Shown: one piece after another, positions 9,373 to 18,549 of the stretch
Position numbering within the stretch: the stretch's first letter is position 1
How the letters are laid out: every line of letters begins with the position of its first letter
Assembly: GCA_003427395.1 (NCBI GenBank)
Contig: BFEA01000014.1
Coordinates: 863,393-910,792 of the forward strand
Source of the DNA: Chara braunii
Taxonomy: Eukaryota; Streptophyta; Charophyceae; Charales; Characeae
Length of the DNA stretch: 47,400 nucleotides
Reading direction: 5' to 3'
Program-made: the position numbers and the translations under genes
The notes under the pieces: model-generated
What the model was told of the DNA's origin: nothing
What the model saw: only the letters and a program-made list of their open reading frames with translations
Databases searched by the model: none

Positions 9373-10560
9373 GCTCAAGAATAGCAAGTTGCCGCCCTGT
9401 TGAAAGAGAGAAAAGAAAAAGAGGTGAAGCAGGAGTTGATTAAACAGGTCAAGAATTTGGCCTTACTGGAGGAGTAGGCGACGAAGAAGAAAATGTTGGA
9501 GGAGATGGAGAGATTGAAGAAAGAAAAAGAAGAAAAGTTGAAGGCAATAGAAAAGGAAAAAGAAGAAGTAGAAGAGACTCCCCTGGAGCGAAATGTCAGG
9601 AGGGCAGAAAGAGGGGAGTCAAGTGGTACGACACAAGAAGAAAAGAAGTTGGAGAAGATGGTGACGGAGTGGTTGGCGAACTTGTCCCTGAGAGAAGATG
9701 AGGAGGCGATGATGTACCTCCCCCAAGATGAGAGAGATGCAGTAATAGCAGAAATCCAGGCGGAGCAGGACTCCTTGAAGTGCGAGGTGTTGGAGGATGA
9801 GAAGAGGATGGAATGGAAGTTGAATCTCAGAAGAGAAAGAAGGCGCATAGAGGCAGCAACGGAGTTGGAGAAAGAATTGGCCGTCGCAGGGGAGCAACAT
9901 GCGCGCTTGCCTGTGCAAATAGATCTCCAAAAGAAAGTGGAGATCATCGCTAAAAACGTGGAACTGATCCTCTGTGCGCATCAAATGCAAATGAGTTATT
10001 TACGGGGCTATGATATAGCCTTGCAACTGATGCACACAGGCTTCAGAGACTTTGTGCACAATATCATGAAGAAGAAGGCCCGGTTAACAGATACATAAAG
10101 ATTTTGCACATGCGCCATAGAGGGTGCTAAGTTAGCAGCCTCAAAGGAAGAAGAAGCCCGTCCACGTAGGGAGCCCATAAAGGTAAAGCTCCCTAACTCC
10201 GATAGTGGAAAGAGGGAAGAGGACTTCGACAACTGGGAGGCGAACGTTAATTCTTATGTTCACCTCCAATCGCTTGCCCGCGCCGCCAAATGCGAGGATG
10301 ATATGGTAGTGTACTCCATGATCACTCACCTAAGTGAATTTTTCAAATTACTCCGTGAGCGATTTGCAAATGTCACTCGGGGGCTTAGGGCCTTCAACAT
10401 GTTGCAAACTATCCACTCTCGTCAGTGGAAGAGCGCCAAGGCACTCAAGGGTGTCATGGATGAGTTAGTTGCCGTACCTGGACATGGGGTAACAGAGATC
10501 CAATTCGTCCAATTATTTTTTCGTGCAATTCTCGAAGCCTTGCACGGACACTTTTTTTAG
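9373..10560 (+). pseudogene. Gag: coiled-coil N-terminus and gag core (gypsy copy 2)
   Basis: One frame runs from before 9475 to 10560, broken by TAG at 9475 and TAA at 10096. The longest open part (9493-10098, 201 codons) is Lys/Glu/Arg-rich with long helical heptads, followed by a short hydrophobic-aromatic tail. After the TAA the same frame continues into a gag-like core (about 10190-10557): DNWEANVNSYVHLQSLARAA, then YSMITHLSEFF and RERFANVTRGLRA. Gag assembles the virus-like particle that packages element RNA. The long charged coiled-coil domain ahead of the core is a feature shared with the element at 40.4 kb. Confidence 0.75.
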
Positions 10561-11025
10561 AAGAGTAAACAACCTATTATGACCTACGATACATCGAGTA
10601 GGGAGGTGGTGGCTTTTGAAGCCCAGTCCATGCCAACGTCCACTTGTTTGCATAAGGACCTGGACAAGGGTAAAAAGTGGAAAGGGCATACCATCTTAGG
10701 CCAAGCACCTTGGCTTGCTGCCAGACAACCTTAGGAAGAGCTGGGCTTAGACCAGACCGTATGGCAGAGAAGGATAGACGTGGATCAGCACATTGATTGC
10801 GGTGATCAGGGGCACATTATCAAATACTGCCCTAGATATAAAGATGCTCGACGAGCTGCTGCAGAGGCAAAGAAAGGCATCCGCCGGCAGGGGTTGCAAC
10901 TGCCATTACCCGCAAACAATGTGGAGAAGAGTGCGCGCACCATAGAGAAACTCCCAAGCCACATGTGTCTATGGCGAGGTTGCTGGCCAGTGCCTAGGTT
11001 GCTGTCCAGAGATTGCTTGCGTTAG
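10561..11025 (+). pseudogene. Gag zinc knuckle region (gypsy copy 2)
   Basis: The same frame as gag continues past TAG at 10558 and another stop near 10732. The nucleocapsid knuckle reads HIDCGDQGHIIKYC, so the first cysteine of the CX2CX4HX4C pattern is replaced by histidine while the other three ligands remain. A basic, Ala-rich tail follows. The knuckle normally binds the element RNA. Confidence 0.75.
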
Positions 11026-11330
11026 AGTCTCTCTAGGCACTTCCCTCACAGGTCTGGTCGAAGAGTTGAAGGAGAGGATGTCAGCTTGGGCTAAGATGAA
11101 AAAAGATGGCAAGGGAAAACTAGTGTCAGTACATGCAGAAGTCTTTAGAGGCAGGGTAGGGGCCCTTATAGATAGTGGGGCCATCGGTAGCTATATTGGC
11201 CGCAAAGCGTTGCAGAAACTGAAGCTAAATTTGGAAGTCTAAAAGCTAGAACAACCCATAGTTAGTATCCTCGCAGACAATTGCACTATGCGAATCGAGG
11301 ATTACGTTGAGGGAGTCCAGACATATTCCT
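11026..11330 (+). pseudogene. Aspartic protease (gypsy copy 2)
   Basis: About 11085-11320 reads a retropepsin-like block with GALIDSGAIGSYIG; the catalytic Asp codon is 11171-11173, in the DSG form common in Ty3/gypsy. It lies one frame away from gag. A TAA follows the next helix-like segment (after KLKLNLEV), and frames scatter beyond 11320. The protease would cleave the gag-pol polyprotein. Confidence 0.75.
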
Positions 11331-11573
11331 CCTAGAGAAAAATGGGAAGGTAAAGAGAGTCCATTCCCTGACTCTCCTCATAGAGGACAATCTCCTATTT
11401 GATACGGTCCTAGGAATGGACTGGGGAGAGTCAGCAGGAGACACTCCATTTGAGAGAGCACGAGTGTAGGCTCCCTGCCCCATCAGGTGAGGTCAAGACT
11501 GCGCGCCTGTTTCATGTGTCAGGGGTAGGCAACCCCTTAGCACATTGTTGCCTCAGCGCTATTTGCAAGGTTA

Positions 11574-12360
11574 GTGAAGGAGCAGCAACTAGAAGAACAT
11601 GTCTTTGTAGCCTATATTAGGCCAATTATTGAGCCTAAAGAGGAAGAGCCGATCGACCCTCGCATTGCCAAATTACTGGAAGAATATGCAGATTTGTTTG
11701 AGCCGCCTACCGGAGTAGTGATGCGGCCAATCCAACATCACATTGAGATAGAGCCTGGCAGTAAGACTCTTAAGGGAGCTGTGTATAGAATGTCCCCAAG
11801 GGAGTTGGAGGAGTTGTGCAAGCAGTTAGACGAGTTCCTCGAAAAGGGTTGGATTAGGCCCAGTTCGTCTCCGTTTGGAGAGCCTCTCGCGTTCGTCCCC
11901 AGGAAAGAGGGAGAGTTAAGAATGTGCATTGACCAAAGGGGTCTTAACAACGTCACTGTGAAGAATGGAGAGATGATCCGTTGGACCGGGTGCAGGGTAA
12001 CAAGTATTTCTACAAGATAGATCTGAAGTCAGGTTATCATAAGATAGAAGTTCATCGTGGTGCTTAGTACAAGACGATGTTCTGGACAAGATATGGGCGC
12101 TATGAGTTTATAGTGATGCCCTTTCTATTAACCAACGCGCCAGCCACGTTTCAACGATGTATAAACGATTTGTTTAGGCTGTGGTTAGATAAAGTTGTGA
12201 TTGTATACTTAGATGATATTCTAATGTTTAGCACTAGGAGCACGAGGCTTATTTGAGGGAGGTCTTGGAGAAGCTGAGAGAAACTAACTTCAAGATCAAC
12301 GCAAAGAAGTGTGAGTGGGCCACGACACAGGTATTGTACTGGGGCCACGTCCTAGATTGA
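11574..12360 (+). pseudogene. Reverse transcriptase (gypsy copy 2)
   Basis: The open part (11574-12020) covers the connector and fingers: IDPRIAKLLEEYADLFEPP, YRMSPRELEEL, GWIRPSSSPFGEPLAF and LRMCIDQRGLNNVTVKN. Near 11975 a frameshift moves to KIDLKSGYHKIEV (motif A region, Asp present), then [14 protein letters not shown] and [14 protein letters not shown] is encoded at 12206-12217 and is intact. A stop interrupts the palm at about 12066 and another shift follows YLDD. The enzyme would copy element RNA into cDNA. Confidence 0.85.
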
Positions 12361-12980
12361 GATGACATAAAACCTAAGGACAACAAGATAGTAGCGATTA
12401 AAGATTGGCCAACTCCCCACACATTGACAGAGTTGCAGTCGTTCATAGGATTGGCAAATTACTATAAGAAGTTTGGGAGGAACTTCTTTGCCATTGTTGC
12501 TCCCCTTTGCTGATTGCTAAAGAAAGAAGCGATTTGGAAGCGGGACCAAGACTGTGCATCGGCCCTAATGAAATTAAAGCAAACCCTGATAGAGTACCCG
12601 GTCCTCAAGGTAGCCGATCCGTCTTTGCCTTTTATTGTCACCACTACAAATGCAAGTTAGTACAACATAGGTGCTGTCCTACAGCAAGATGATGGCAATG
12701 GGTATAGACCCGTAGAATTCATGTCTGCTAGAATGCGTAAATGGTAGCGACATCAACCTATGAGAGAGAACTCTATGCTCTCAGGCAAGCGCTAGACCAC
12801 TGGAAGCATTACTTGCTTGGGAGGCACTTCAAAGTCTATTCAAACCACGAGACATTGAGGTGGTTGAAGACGCAGGCCAAGATGACAACTAAGCTTACTA
12901 TGTCGGCGGCAGAGATAGACCAGTTTGAGCTCAAGCCCGTTAAAGGAAAGTACAACGTAGTTGCAGACGCTCTTAAGTAG
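12361..12980 (+). pseudogene. RT thumb and RNase H (gypsy copy 2)
   Basis: After a stop near 12358 the frame gives KPKDNKIVAIKDWPTPHT and LQSFIGLANYYKKFGRNF, the conserved block after the gypsy RT thumb. RNase H begins with FIVTTTNAS and GAVLQQDDG. The last open piece (12741-12980) carries YERELYALRQALDHWKHYLL and ends in ADALK plus TAG. Several stops (for example after NAS) disable it. It overlaps by homology with copy 1 from 12743 onward. Confidence 0.85.
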
Positions 12981-14080
12981 GAGGGTAGATTACTTTGGAG
13001 CGATAGTACACCATCTGGACATAGGGAGAGACCTGGAACATAAGGTCGAAGAGGCGTACGCGCAGGACCCTATTTATAGTGACCTCCGCAAGAGAGTTGA
13101 GGAGGCCACGAAGCCGGAACCAGGTTACCGCACTACACATGGGTTGTTATTTGATAAGACTAACGTAGCTGACCGATTATGCGTTCCCAACAGTGAGGAG
13201 ATCCGTAGTCTGATCTTAGGGGAATGCCACAACACAGAGGGACACTTCGGTTTGCAAAAGACATTAGCCAATCTCATTAGCGCATATACATGGCCCGGCG
13301 TGAAAACTGACTGCATAGAGTACGTACACAATTGTAAGGTGTACCAGTGAAACAAGACCACTACGCAAGCCCCTCTAGGTCTTCTCAGACCCTTGCCTAT
13401 TCCCACAAGACACGAAGATTCTGTGTCCATTGATTTCAAGAGTAGGCATGGCAAGAGCCAAGTCATGGTTATAGCTGACAGGTTTAGCAAATATGCAGTT
13501 CTCGTTCCTTTGCTGTCAGAGGCACGTACAGATTTAGTAATAGAGAAGTTCTTTGGTTATTGAGTTAATGAGCATGGTCTGCCGCTGTCTATAGTTAGTG
13601 ATAGAGATACCAGGTTCGTTAGTCAGAACTGGCAGGAGCTGATGAGAGTCTGTTCTAAGTTGCTAATGTCATCTGTCCGTCACCCAGAGACTAACTGTCA
13701 AACTGATCAGATGAACAAGATCCTGCAGCAAGTTCTCAAAATGTATATTAGACCCGGTCAAGTCAACTGGGACCAAAGGTAGCTAGCGCATACAATAATA
13801 ATGTTCATCTAGCCACTTGCCGCACTCCCAATGAGCTGTGCAAGTCCTTTAAACCACGTAGACCATTTGAAGGGCTAAACTGGGATCAGATTCAGAGGCT
13901 ACCGCCCGGAACTAGGGAGTTTGTGCTACAGCATGAGAAAGAGATTGCTAAAGTGGTAGAGAACCTCAGGAAGGCCCAGCACAGGATGATAAAACAAGCT
14001 AATAAACACCGTCGCCCATCACAGTTCCAAGTAGGCGACTTAGTCTGGGTCAAGTCCAAAGGCTAGTCCTAGAAGTCAAG
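12961..14080 (+). pseudogene. Integrase (gypsy copy 2), broken
   Basis: The frame 12961-13350 holds the zinc-binding region with both histidines (ECHNTEGHFG) but the final Cys pair reads NCKVYQ, so one ligand is lost, and a TGA (13348) follows. Relative to copy 1 there is a 15-bp in-frame deletion after SIDF near 13436 and a TGA at 13561. The core retains IVSDRDTRF, but the catalytic Glu is Asp (QTDQMNK). A ~10-bp deletion near 13773 shifts the frame, and about 60 bp are missing near 14060, removing the RGPW-containing linker. Catalysis is very unlikely. Confidence 0.85.
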
Positions 14081-14104
14081 GGCGGAGAGGATGGACCATT
14101 CTAC

Positions 14105-14434
14105 GTGATATTGATTCCAACACACCTCCATGCCTACCCAGTTTTTCATGCGTCAAAGTTGTTGCCTTGTGCTACAAGTCAGCAGTTCCCATTGAGGAGG
14201 TCCATGATCCCTCCGGATATGGACGGAAGGTACGACATTGATCGCATAGTAGGTGAGGATGTATTCAGAACAGGAGGTAGAGGTCGTCCACAGAAACAGT
14301 ACAAAGTCAGGTTTCCTTATCAAGAACCGGAAGACTATCGCTGGTTTACCCGAACAGAGCTTTTAGGAACTGCTCCGGATGTAATCCATGTCTATGAAAG
14401 AGTTAAGAAAGGTAACTATCCTGCTGTAGATTAA
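14105..14434 (+). pseudogene. Chromodomain-like integrase C-terminus (gypsy copy 2)
   Basis: A clean frame of 109 codons gives the end of the linker (HAYPVFHASKLLPC) and then the chromodomain-like block YDIDRIVGEDVF, KQYKVRF and DYRWFTRTEL, ending in a natural-looking stop after a basic tail. It is the best preserved part of this family in the window and aligns with 8465-8787. In chromoviruses this module recognises modified histone tails and directs integration. Confidence 0.75.
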
Positions 14435-14490
14435 CATATTCTCGGAGGACCTCAAATTTAGACTGGCGGGAGTGAAACAGTTTTCACCTT

Positions 14491-15700
14491 TGCAGTAGCA
14501 GACGCAGATCCCAGGGCTCGATCCCCAGAGCTTAGCCTCACCCGTGTACAGTACCGAGTCGCCTGCTGTGTGTTTGAACCCGTGACCTGTGTGTTGGTAG
14601 GCGTTTGTTGTCTGTTGCAGGATAGTGTGGTTGTCGGGTCTTGAACCGTAGGTCTGTCAAGTAGGGGTTGTAGCTCTGTAGAAGTCGTAGCTGTGTAGAG
14701 GTCGTAGCTGTGTAGAAGTTGTGGCTGCTACAGTCCTGAAAGGTCAAGGTTGTAGCTGCTACCATCCCGAGAGGAAAAGTCTACAGACTTCCGGAAGGTC
14801 CGGAAGTGGCCTTTCGAGAATTGCTCAGGTTAGGCTAGAGGTAAGTGGGCAAGTGGGGAGTCCAACCTTGTCTAGTCAGCGGTACCCAGTCCCAGTCGCA
14901 GTTTCTCCAGTCAGCAAGTACCATGTGGGACTGTGTGCACCTTGGGTCCGGTGGAAAGGAGCAGACCAGAGACCAACTGAAGTATAAATCAAGAGGCAAC
15001 ATCCAGTCATTCATTTATTCAACCCGTGAGCCGTGCGGAAGCGCTACCCTTGACTTGTGCAAGGAGGTCTGCAGGCGCCCGAAGGAGAAGTGGGCTGTGA
15101 AGGAGATGAAGTGGCCATAGCCGCTAGTTAGTAAGGGAGGTAGAAGGCAGCTAAAGCTGCTGTAGGTTAGAGATAGGCTATAGCGTATGTGTGTGAGTGT
15201 TCAGTGAAGTGTGTGCGTATGTGGGACATCCGGGGAGATCCAGAGTAGCGTGTGGGTGAACAGTTGCTGGGGACAGTGTAGGAGAGGTGTTGTGAGGGTG
15301 CGCAGGTGCCATAACCATTCGAAGCAAGTTTGACTCTGAACTGTGTTCTTGGCCTCGATATCTCTGAGCTTTGTGCGGGCGCCTAGCGCCAGTGTGATTG
15401 CCATCTGTTTTCATGCATGCGAAGTAGGAAAGAAGACGAGTCTGATTGCACAAGCAGCCAAGTCCAAGTAAATTAGGCAAACTTCCGGAAGCAGCAGACA
15501 AAGTTGAAGAGACCAACCCCTATTCACTGGGGAGTTCATGCAGAAGTGCTGTTGTGCTACTTGGAGATCTTGTGACTTGTGACTTGTGATTCTGGCTGAT
15601 AGTAGTAGTCAACGGTGCTCGGCACCCATAGGAAGTAGCTATAGCCAGATTAAGCACAGCAAAAGTGTAGGGGAGAGGGGAGAGAGGTATTTAGAGAGGA
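14491..15700. other. Non-coding stretch with a short 17-bp tandem repeat
   Basis: No convincing protein. Between about 14668 and 14760 a ~17-bp unit (GTAGCTGTGTAGAAGTC and variants) repeats three to four times. The region should contain the 3' LTR of gypsy copy 2 if one exists, but I could not pair it with an upstream copy. Confidence 0.5.
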
Positions 15701-15705
15701 GAGAG

Positions 15706-15711
<6 letters not shown>

Positions 15712-15740
<29 letters not shown>

Positions 15741-15751
15741 NNNNNNNNNNN

Positions 15752-15796
<45 letters not shown>
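15712..15796. repeat. (CA)n / N gap / (GA)n microsatellite
   Basis: CA dinucleotides (about 15712-15740) meet GA dinucleotides (15752-15796) across 11 ambiguous bases (15741-15751). This has the same order as the start of the window. The Ns mark an unresolved repeat junction, so the true length is unknown. Confidence 0.95.
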
Positions 15797-15799
<3 letters not shown>

Positions 15800-15811
15800 A
15801 AAACTGAGGGA

Positions 15812-15912
15812 GAGCAACCATACCTGAGAGAGCGATTTGATGGCCATAGATGTATCTCACGCGGGAATTGAGCAACCATACCTGAGAGAGCGGTTTGATG
15901 GCCATAGCTGTA
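15812..15912. repeat. 58-bp tandem duplication
   Basis: GAGCAACCATACCTGAGAGA occurs at 15812 and 15870, each followed by GCG.TTTGATGGCCATAG. The second unit is truncated. It lies immediately after the (GA)n tract. Confidence 0.9.
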
Positions 15913-16324
15913 CTTTCTGTTACGTAGTCAATCTTGTGTACTTAAGTTGATTGGCCAAGACTAATGTGAGTTTCCATCTCACATGGGAATTGTCTATCTG
16001 AGTATCATGGTGCGAGCTTGCTGAGGAGTGCTGTGCATTGATGGTCGGTCTGAAAGCTGCTGCTTCTCCTACATTTAAATGCCTTTTCCATCTTTCTTGG
16101 ATGTTTTTTCAAACCTTGACTCTCGGTCGCAGCACTCGATAGGCTGTCTTTACTTCCAGGTTTTGACGCTGGCATCCCTTGCTTTTGCAGCAGTTGTTGT
16201 GACAGGTCCAGACCCTGTCCTCTGGGTCCAGAGCCAACTGTGAGATAGATGTCTCAGGTTGGTATGCTAGCCATGCATTGTGGTTTTGCGGAACCCAGAT
16301 TCTGAATAGATGTTCCTTTCCTTC

Positions 16325-16760
16325 CTATCCAGCTGACTGTGTCCAAAGTAAGCGTTGTGTGAGCATGTCATCGCTGTTTTTCTGGAGCTGATTGACCAGC
16401 ACCTCATCAGGATGTATCACCAGGACGCTACCGATGTGGTTGGCGTTACCATGGAAGGCCACCCGGTCACTTTCTTCGAAGGAGGGCTCTTTTCCGAGGA
16501 TAAGGACCCAGTCCAGAGGAATAGAAATGAGTGTAGTGTCCAAGTTTTCTTGAATGTAGTGACAGTATTTTACGCTGGAACGGAGTTGCTGTGCTGTCTT
16601 CCAATCCCTCTTGTCAGGGTCCTAGATATCTTCTCTCCTTAATATGGCGTGCTTAACCCACCCTCTTCTGAGACTCCTGAGCGCTGCATCTCCCCTTTGC
16701 TGAGTTTTTTTTCAGTTTTCGACTTTTCAGTGCCTGTGGGTGCATCTTCTACTGCAGGGT
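16325..16760 (-). pseudogene. Unrecognised minus-strand coding remnant
   Basis: A minus-strand frame of about 110 codons, broken by one stop near 16635, includes KRDWKTAQQL, ISIPLDWVLILGKEPSFEE and VLVIHPDEVLVNQL and ends in a stop at 16325. The composition looks protein-like (amphipathic, aromatic residues spaced normally) and not like simple repeat. I do not recognise the family; a transposon remnant is possible. The rest of 15913-17170 shows nothing supportable. Confidence 0.25.
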
Positions 16761-17175
16761 ATGGAGAATTTGCCTTGTTGTAATGACTAATTGGTCATGG
16801 GTTAACTACCATACTAATTGGTAATGGGCTTATTAGTAATTACCTGTAACAAATCCATGGCTGTAAACCAGTTCGGTTGGGGCTGTTGCCAACCCCCTTG
16901 TGCACCTGACATTTGTGTTTGGGACTTTGAATTGGGACTACTTTGGATTCGGAGGGGTTATAGACCATAACCATTTTTTTTGTTTTGTCTTTTTAGGTAA
17001 TCCCCCTCAGAAGACCCCCCTCCACCCTTCCTCTGATCAGTTGCCCCGGCGCATCCACACCCCCTCTGCCATACCTTAGTGTGCACCGCCCAGGAGCATC
17101 ACGCATCACCAACTCGGCTAGGTGACCTGACCAGACAGTGGTTGCAGGCACCCAGGCTTCCCCACGCAGCCCTGG

Positions 17176-18390
17176 TTGAAGCGGACACCGTGCAAGCCCC
17201 ATTGCACGGGTACTTCGGGAGCTTGGTGTGAACGTGCGAGTACACGCCTTTCCTCAGGGGTTTCAGACTCCCCTGTGTGTCCCCCTTCAGGATTCGAACT
17301 CATGATACAGCTACATGTGTGTGCCAGGACCCCAGGGATCCCTGCCTGGATCCCACCTGAGTGGGCCTGGCCAGGCATGGTCCGGGCAAGGTGCCAGTCC
17401 CAGCGATTGGTACTATCCAGAAGAAACATATGTTCCGCAAGGAAAATGAGCGATAGAGAACTTCAGAAACCAAGCAGCATCATACACATGAGACCAGATA
17501 GTCGTGACCTTGAATCAAAAGCAGAATTGCAACACGAGTCCCACCAAATAAGAGCACTGCAAAAGCTCATAAGTGACAATGTTGGAATAGTCTCATCATC
17601 ATTAACAAAGAACCAATGTCGACATCCTATCTGGCGCTCTGCGCCCAGACTACAAATGGCAGATCCTATCTAGCCTATCTACAATGCCGCTGGTGACGTC
17701 AACAGCTTCCTGAAGTACGAGCAGATCTCCGTCGATGCCGCAAGCACCAGGTATGTCTCGTATCACTCACAACCTCGATCCCCACCACTCACAGATGCCA
17801 CGTGCACCCAAGGACCACCATGCGCCCCATCCAGCATACAGCAGCGCAGCTCGGCTATGTCTGCCTGCTCATCCAGCTCACCTGTGAGCGCGTGAGCGCT
17901 GGCCAGCGTTTAGCGCAGCAGCGCTTGGGCAGCATGCAGCCAGTGCCCGAATGCCGAATGCGTGGGCAGGCACTTTCCTAAATGGAAGTGGCCTGCCTGC
18001 TGCGTGAAGCCTGGCTGCGGTGGGCCCCTGCCCAGAAGCTTCCGGTAGGCCCGGAGAGGCTGAGCCTCAGCCCAAACGAATCAGGCCCTGGGCCTGTGGT
18101 GGTTGCCCGTGTCCAACTGCCCACGGCCTGTGTTCGGTCCATGTTGCGTATCTGGCCCAGGGCCTGCCTCATGCGAAAAAGACAGCCTGGGCCTGGGCGC
18201 TCTCAACCAACTGGCGCTGCGCAACTGCCTGAATTTCCCCAGTTGCGTGGTGACCCCAAAATGGGCCTGTAGGCCTTGGTCGAGCCTGCCTTCACTTAGG
18301 GCGGGCGACTGTACTGAGAATAGGGCCTAGTAGGGTGTATCGAGGCCTTGGGCCTCGCAGTTCTGTAAAATGACGTTAAATGATGTTTGG
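17176..18390. other. GC-rich stretch without a supported gene
   Basis: Frames here (for example 165 codons at 17176 on the plus strand) have no recognisable domain, and their composition follows the local CCTGGGCC-like GC-rich sequence between about 18000 and 18350. No RNA gene was identified. Confidence 0.45.
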
Positions 18391-18391
18391 G

Positions 18392-18408
18392 CAACTGCGA
18401 CACTCGCC

Positions 18409-18410
<2 letters not shown>
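18392..18410. repeat. Target-site duplication of the U6 insertion (left)
   Basis: CAACTGCGACACTCGCCTT here matches CAACCGTGACACTCGCCTT at 18529-18547 with two differences in 19. The pair brackets the T tract and the U6 body exactly, as expected for a target-site duplication made by LINE-type retroposition. The last two T bases overlap the start of the T run. Confidence 0.85.
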
Positions 18411-18439
<29 letters not shown>

Positions 18440-18529
18440 CCATTTCTCGATTTATGCGTGTCATCCTTGCGCAGGGGCCATGCTAATCTTCTCTGTATCG
18501 TTCCAATTTAAACGGATGTCCCGAAGGAC
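18409..18529 (-). ncRNA. U6: U6 spliceosomal snRNA copy with poly(A) tail (retroposed)
   Basis: On the minus strand the 98-nt body (18529 down to 18432) begins GTCCTTCGGGACATCCG and contains the invariant ACAGAGA box, the AGC-containing stretch before the intramolecular stem-loop, and the 3' end AAATCGAGAAATGGTCC. It is followed by about 20 A, seen as T at 18409-18431 on the plus strand. Genuine pol III U6 genes end in a T run on the sense strand; an A tail and the flanking 19-bp duplication instead mark a reverse-transcribed copy. The sequence is nearly intact, but I see no clear U6 promoter (USE or TATA) upstream, so expression is doubtful. In a functional gene the RNA forms the catalytic core of the spliceosome. 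Confidence 0.93.
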
Positions 18530-18547
18530 AACCGTGACACTCGCCTT
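18529..18547. repeat. Target-site duplication of the U6 insertion (right)
   Basis: This 19-bp copy abuts the 5' end of the U6 body. The first base is shared with the U6 start, so the exact junction is ambiguous by one base. Confidence 0.85.
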
Positions 18548-18549
18548 AA

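Larger units (their letters stand above)
9371..14490 (+). mobile_element. Ty3/gypsy copy 2: gag to chromodomain, decayed
   Basis: Domains follow the Ty3/gypsy order: coiled-coil gag, gag core, zinc knuckle, aspartic protease, RT, RNase H, integrase, chromodomain. Most of the gag region is in one frame, the protease in a second and the RT start in a third, with further shifts later. The RT retains YLDD, but the integrase has lost key residues. No LTRs were identified on either side. Confidence 0.9.

Noticed and set aside
14510-14535. GGGCTCGATCCCC as a tRNA T-arm
   Set aside because: No acceptor, D or anticodon arms can be folded around it; similar phrases nearby look like repeat sequence.
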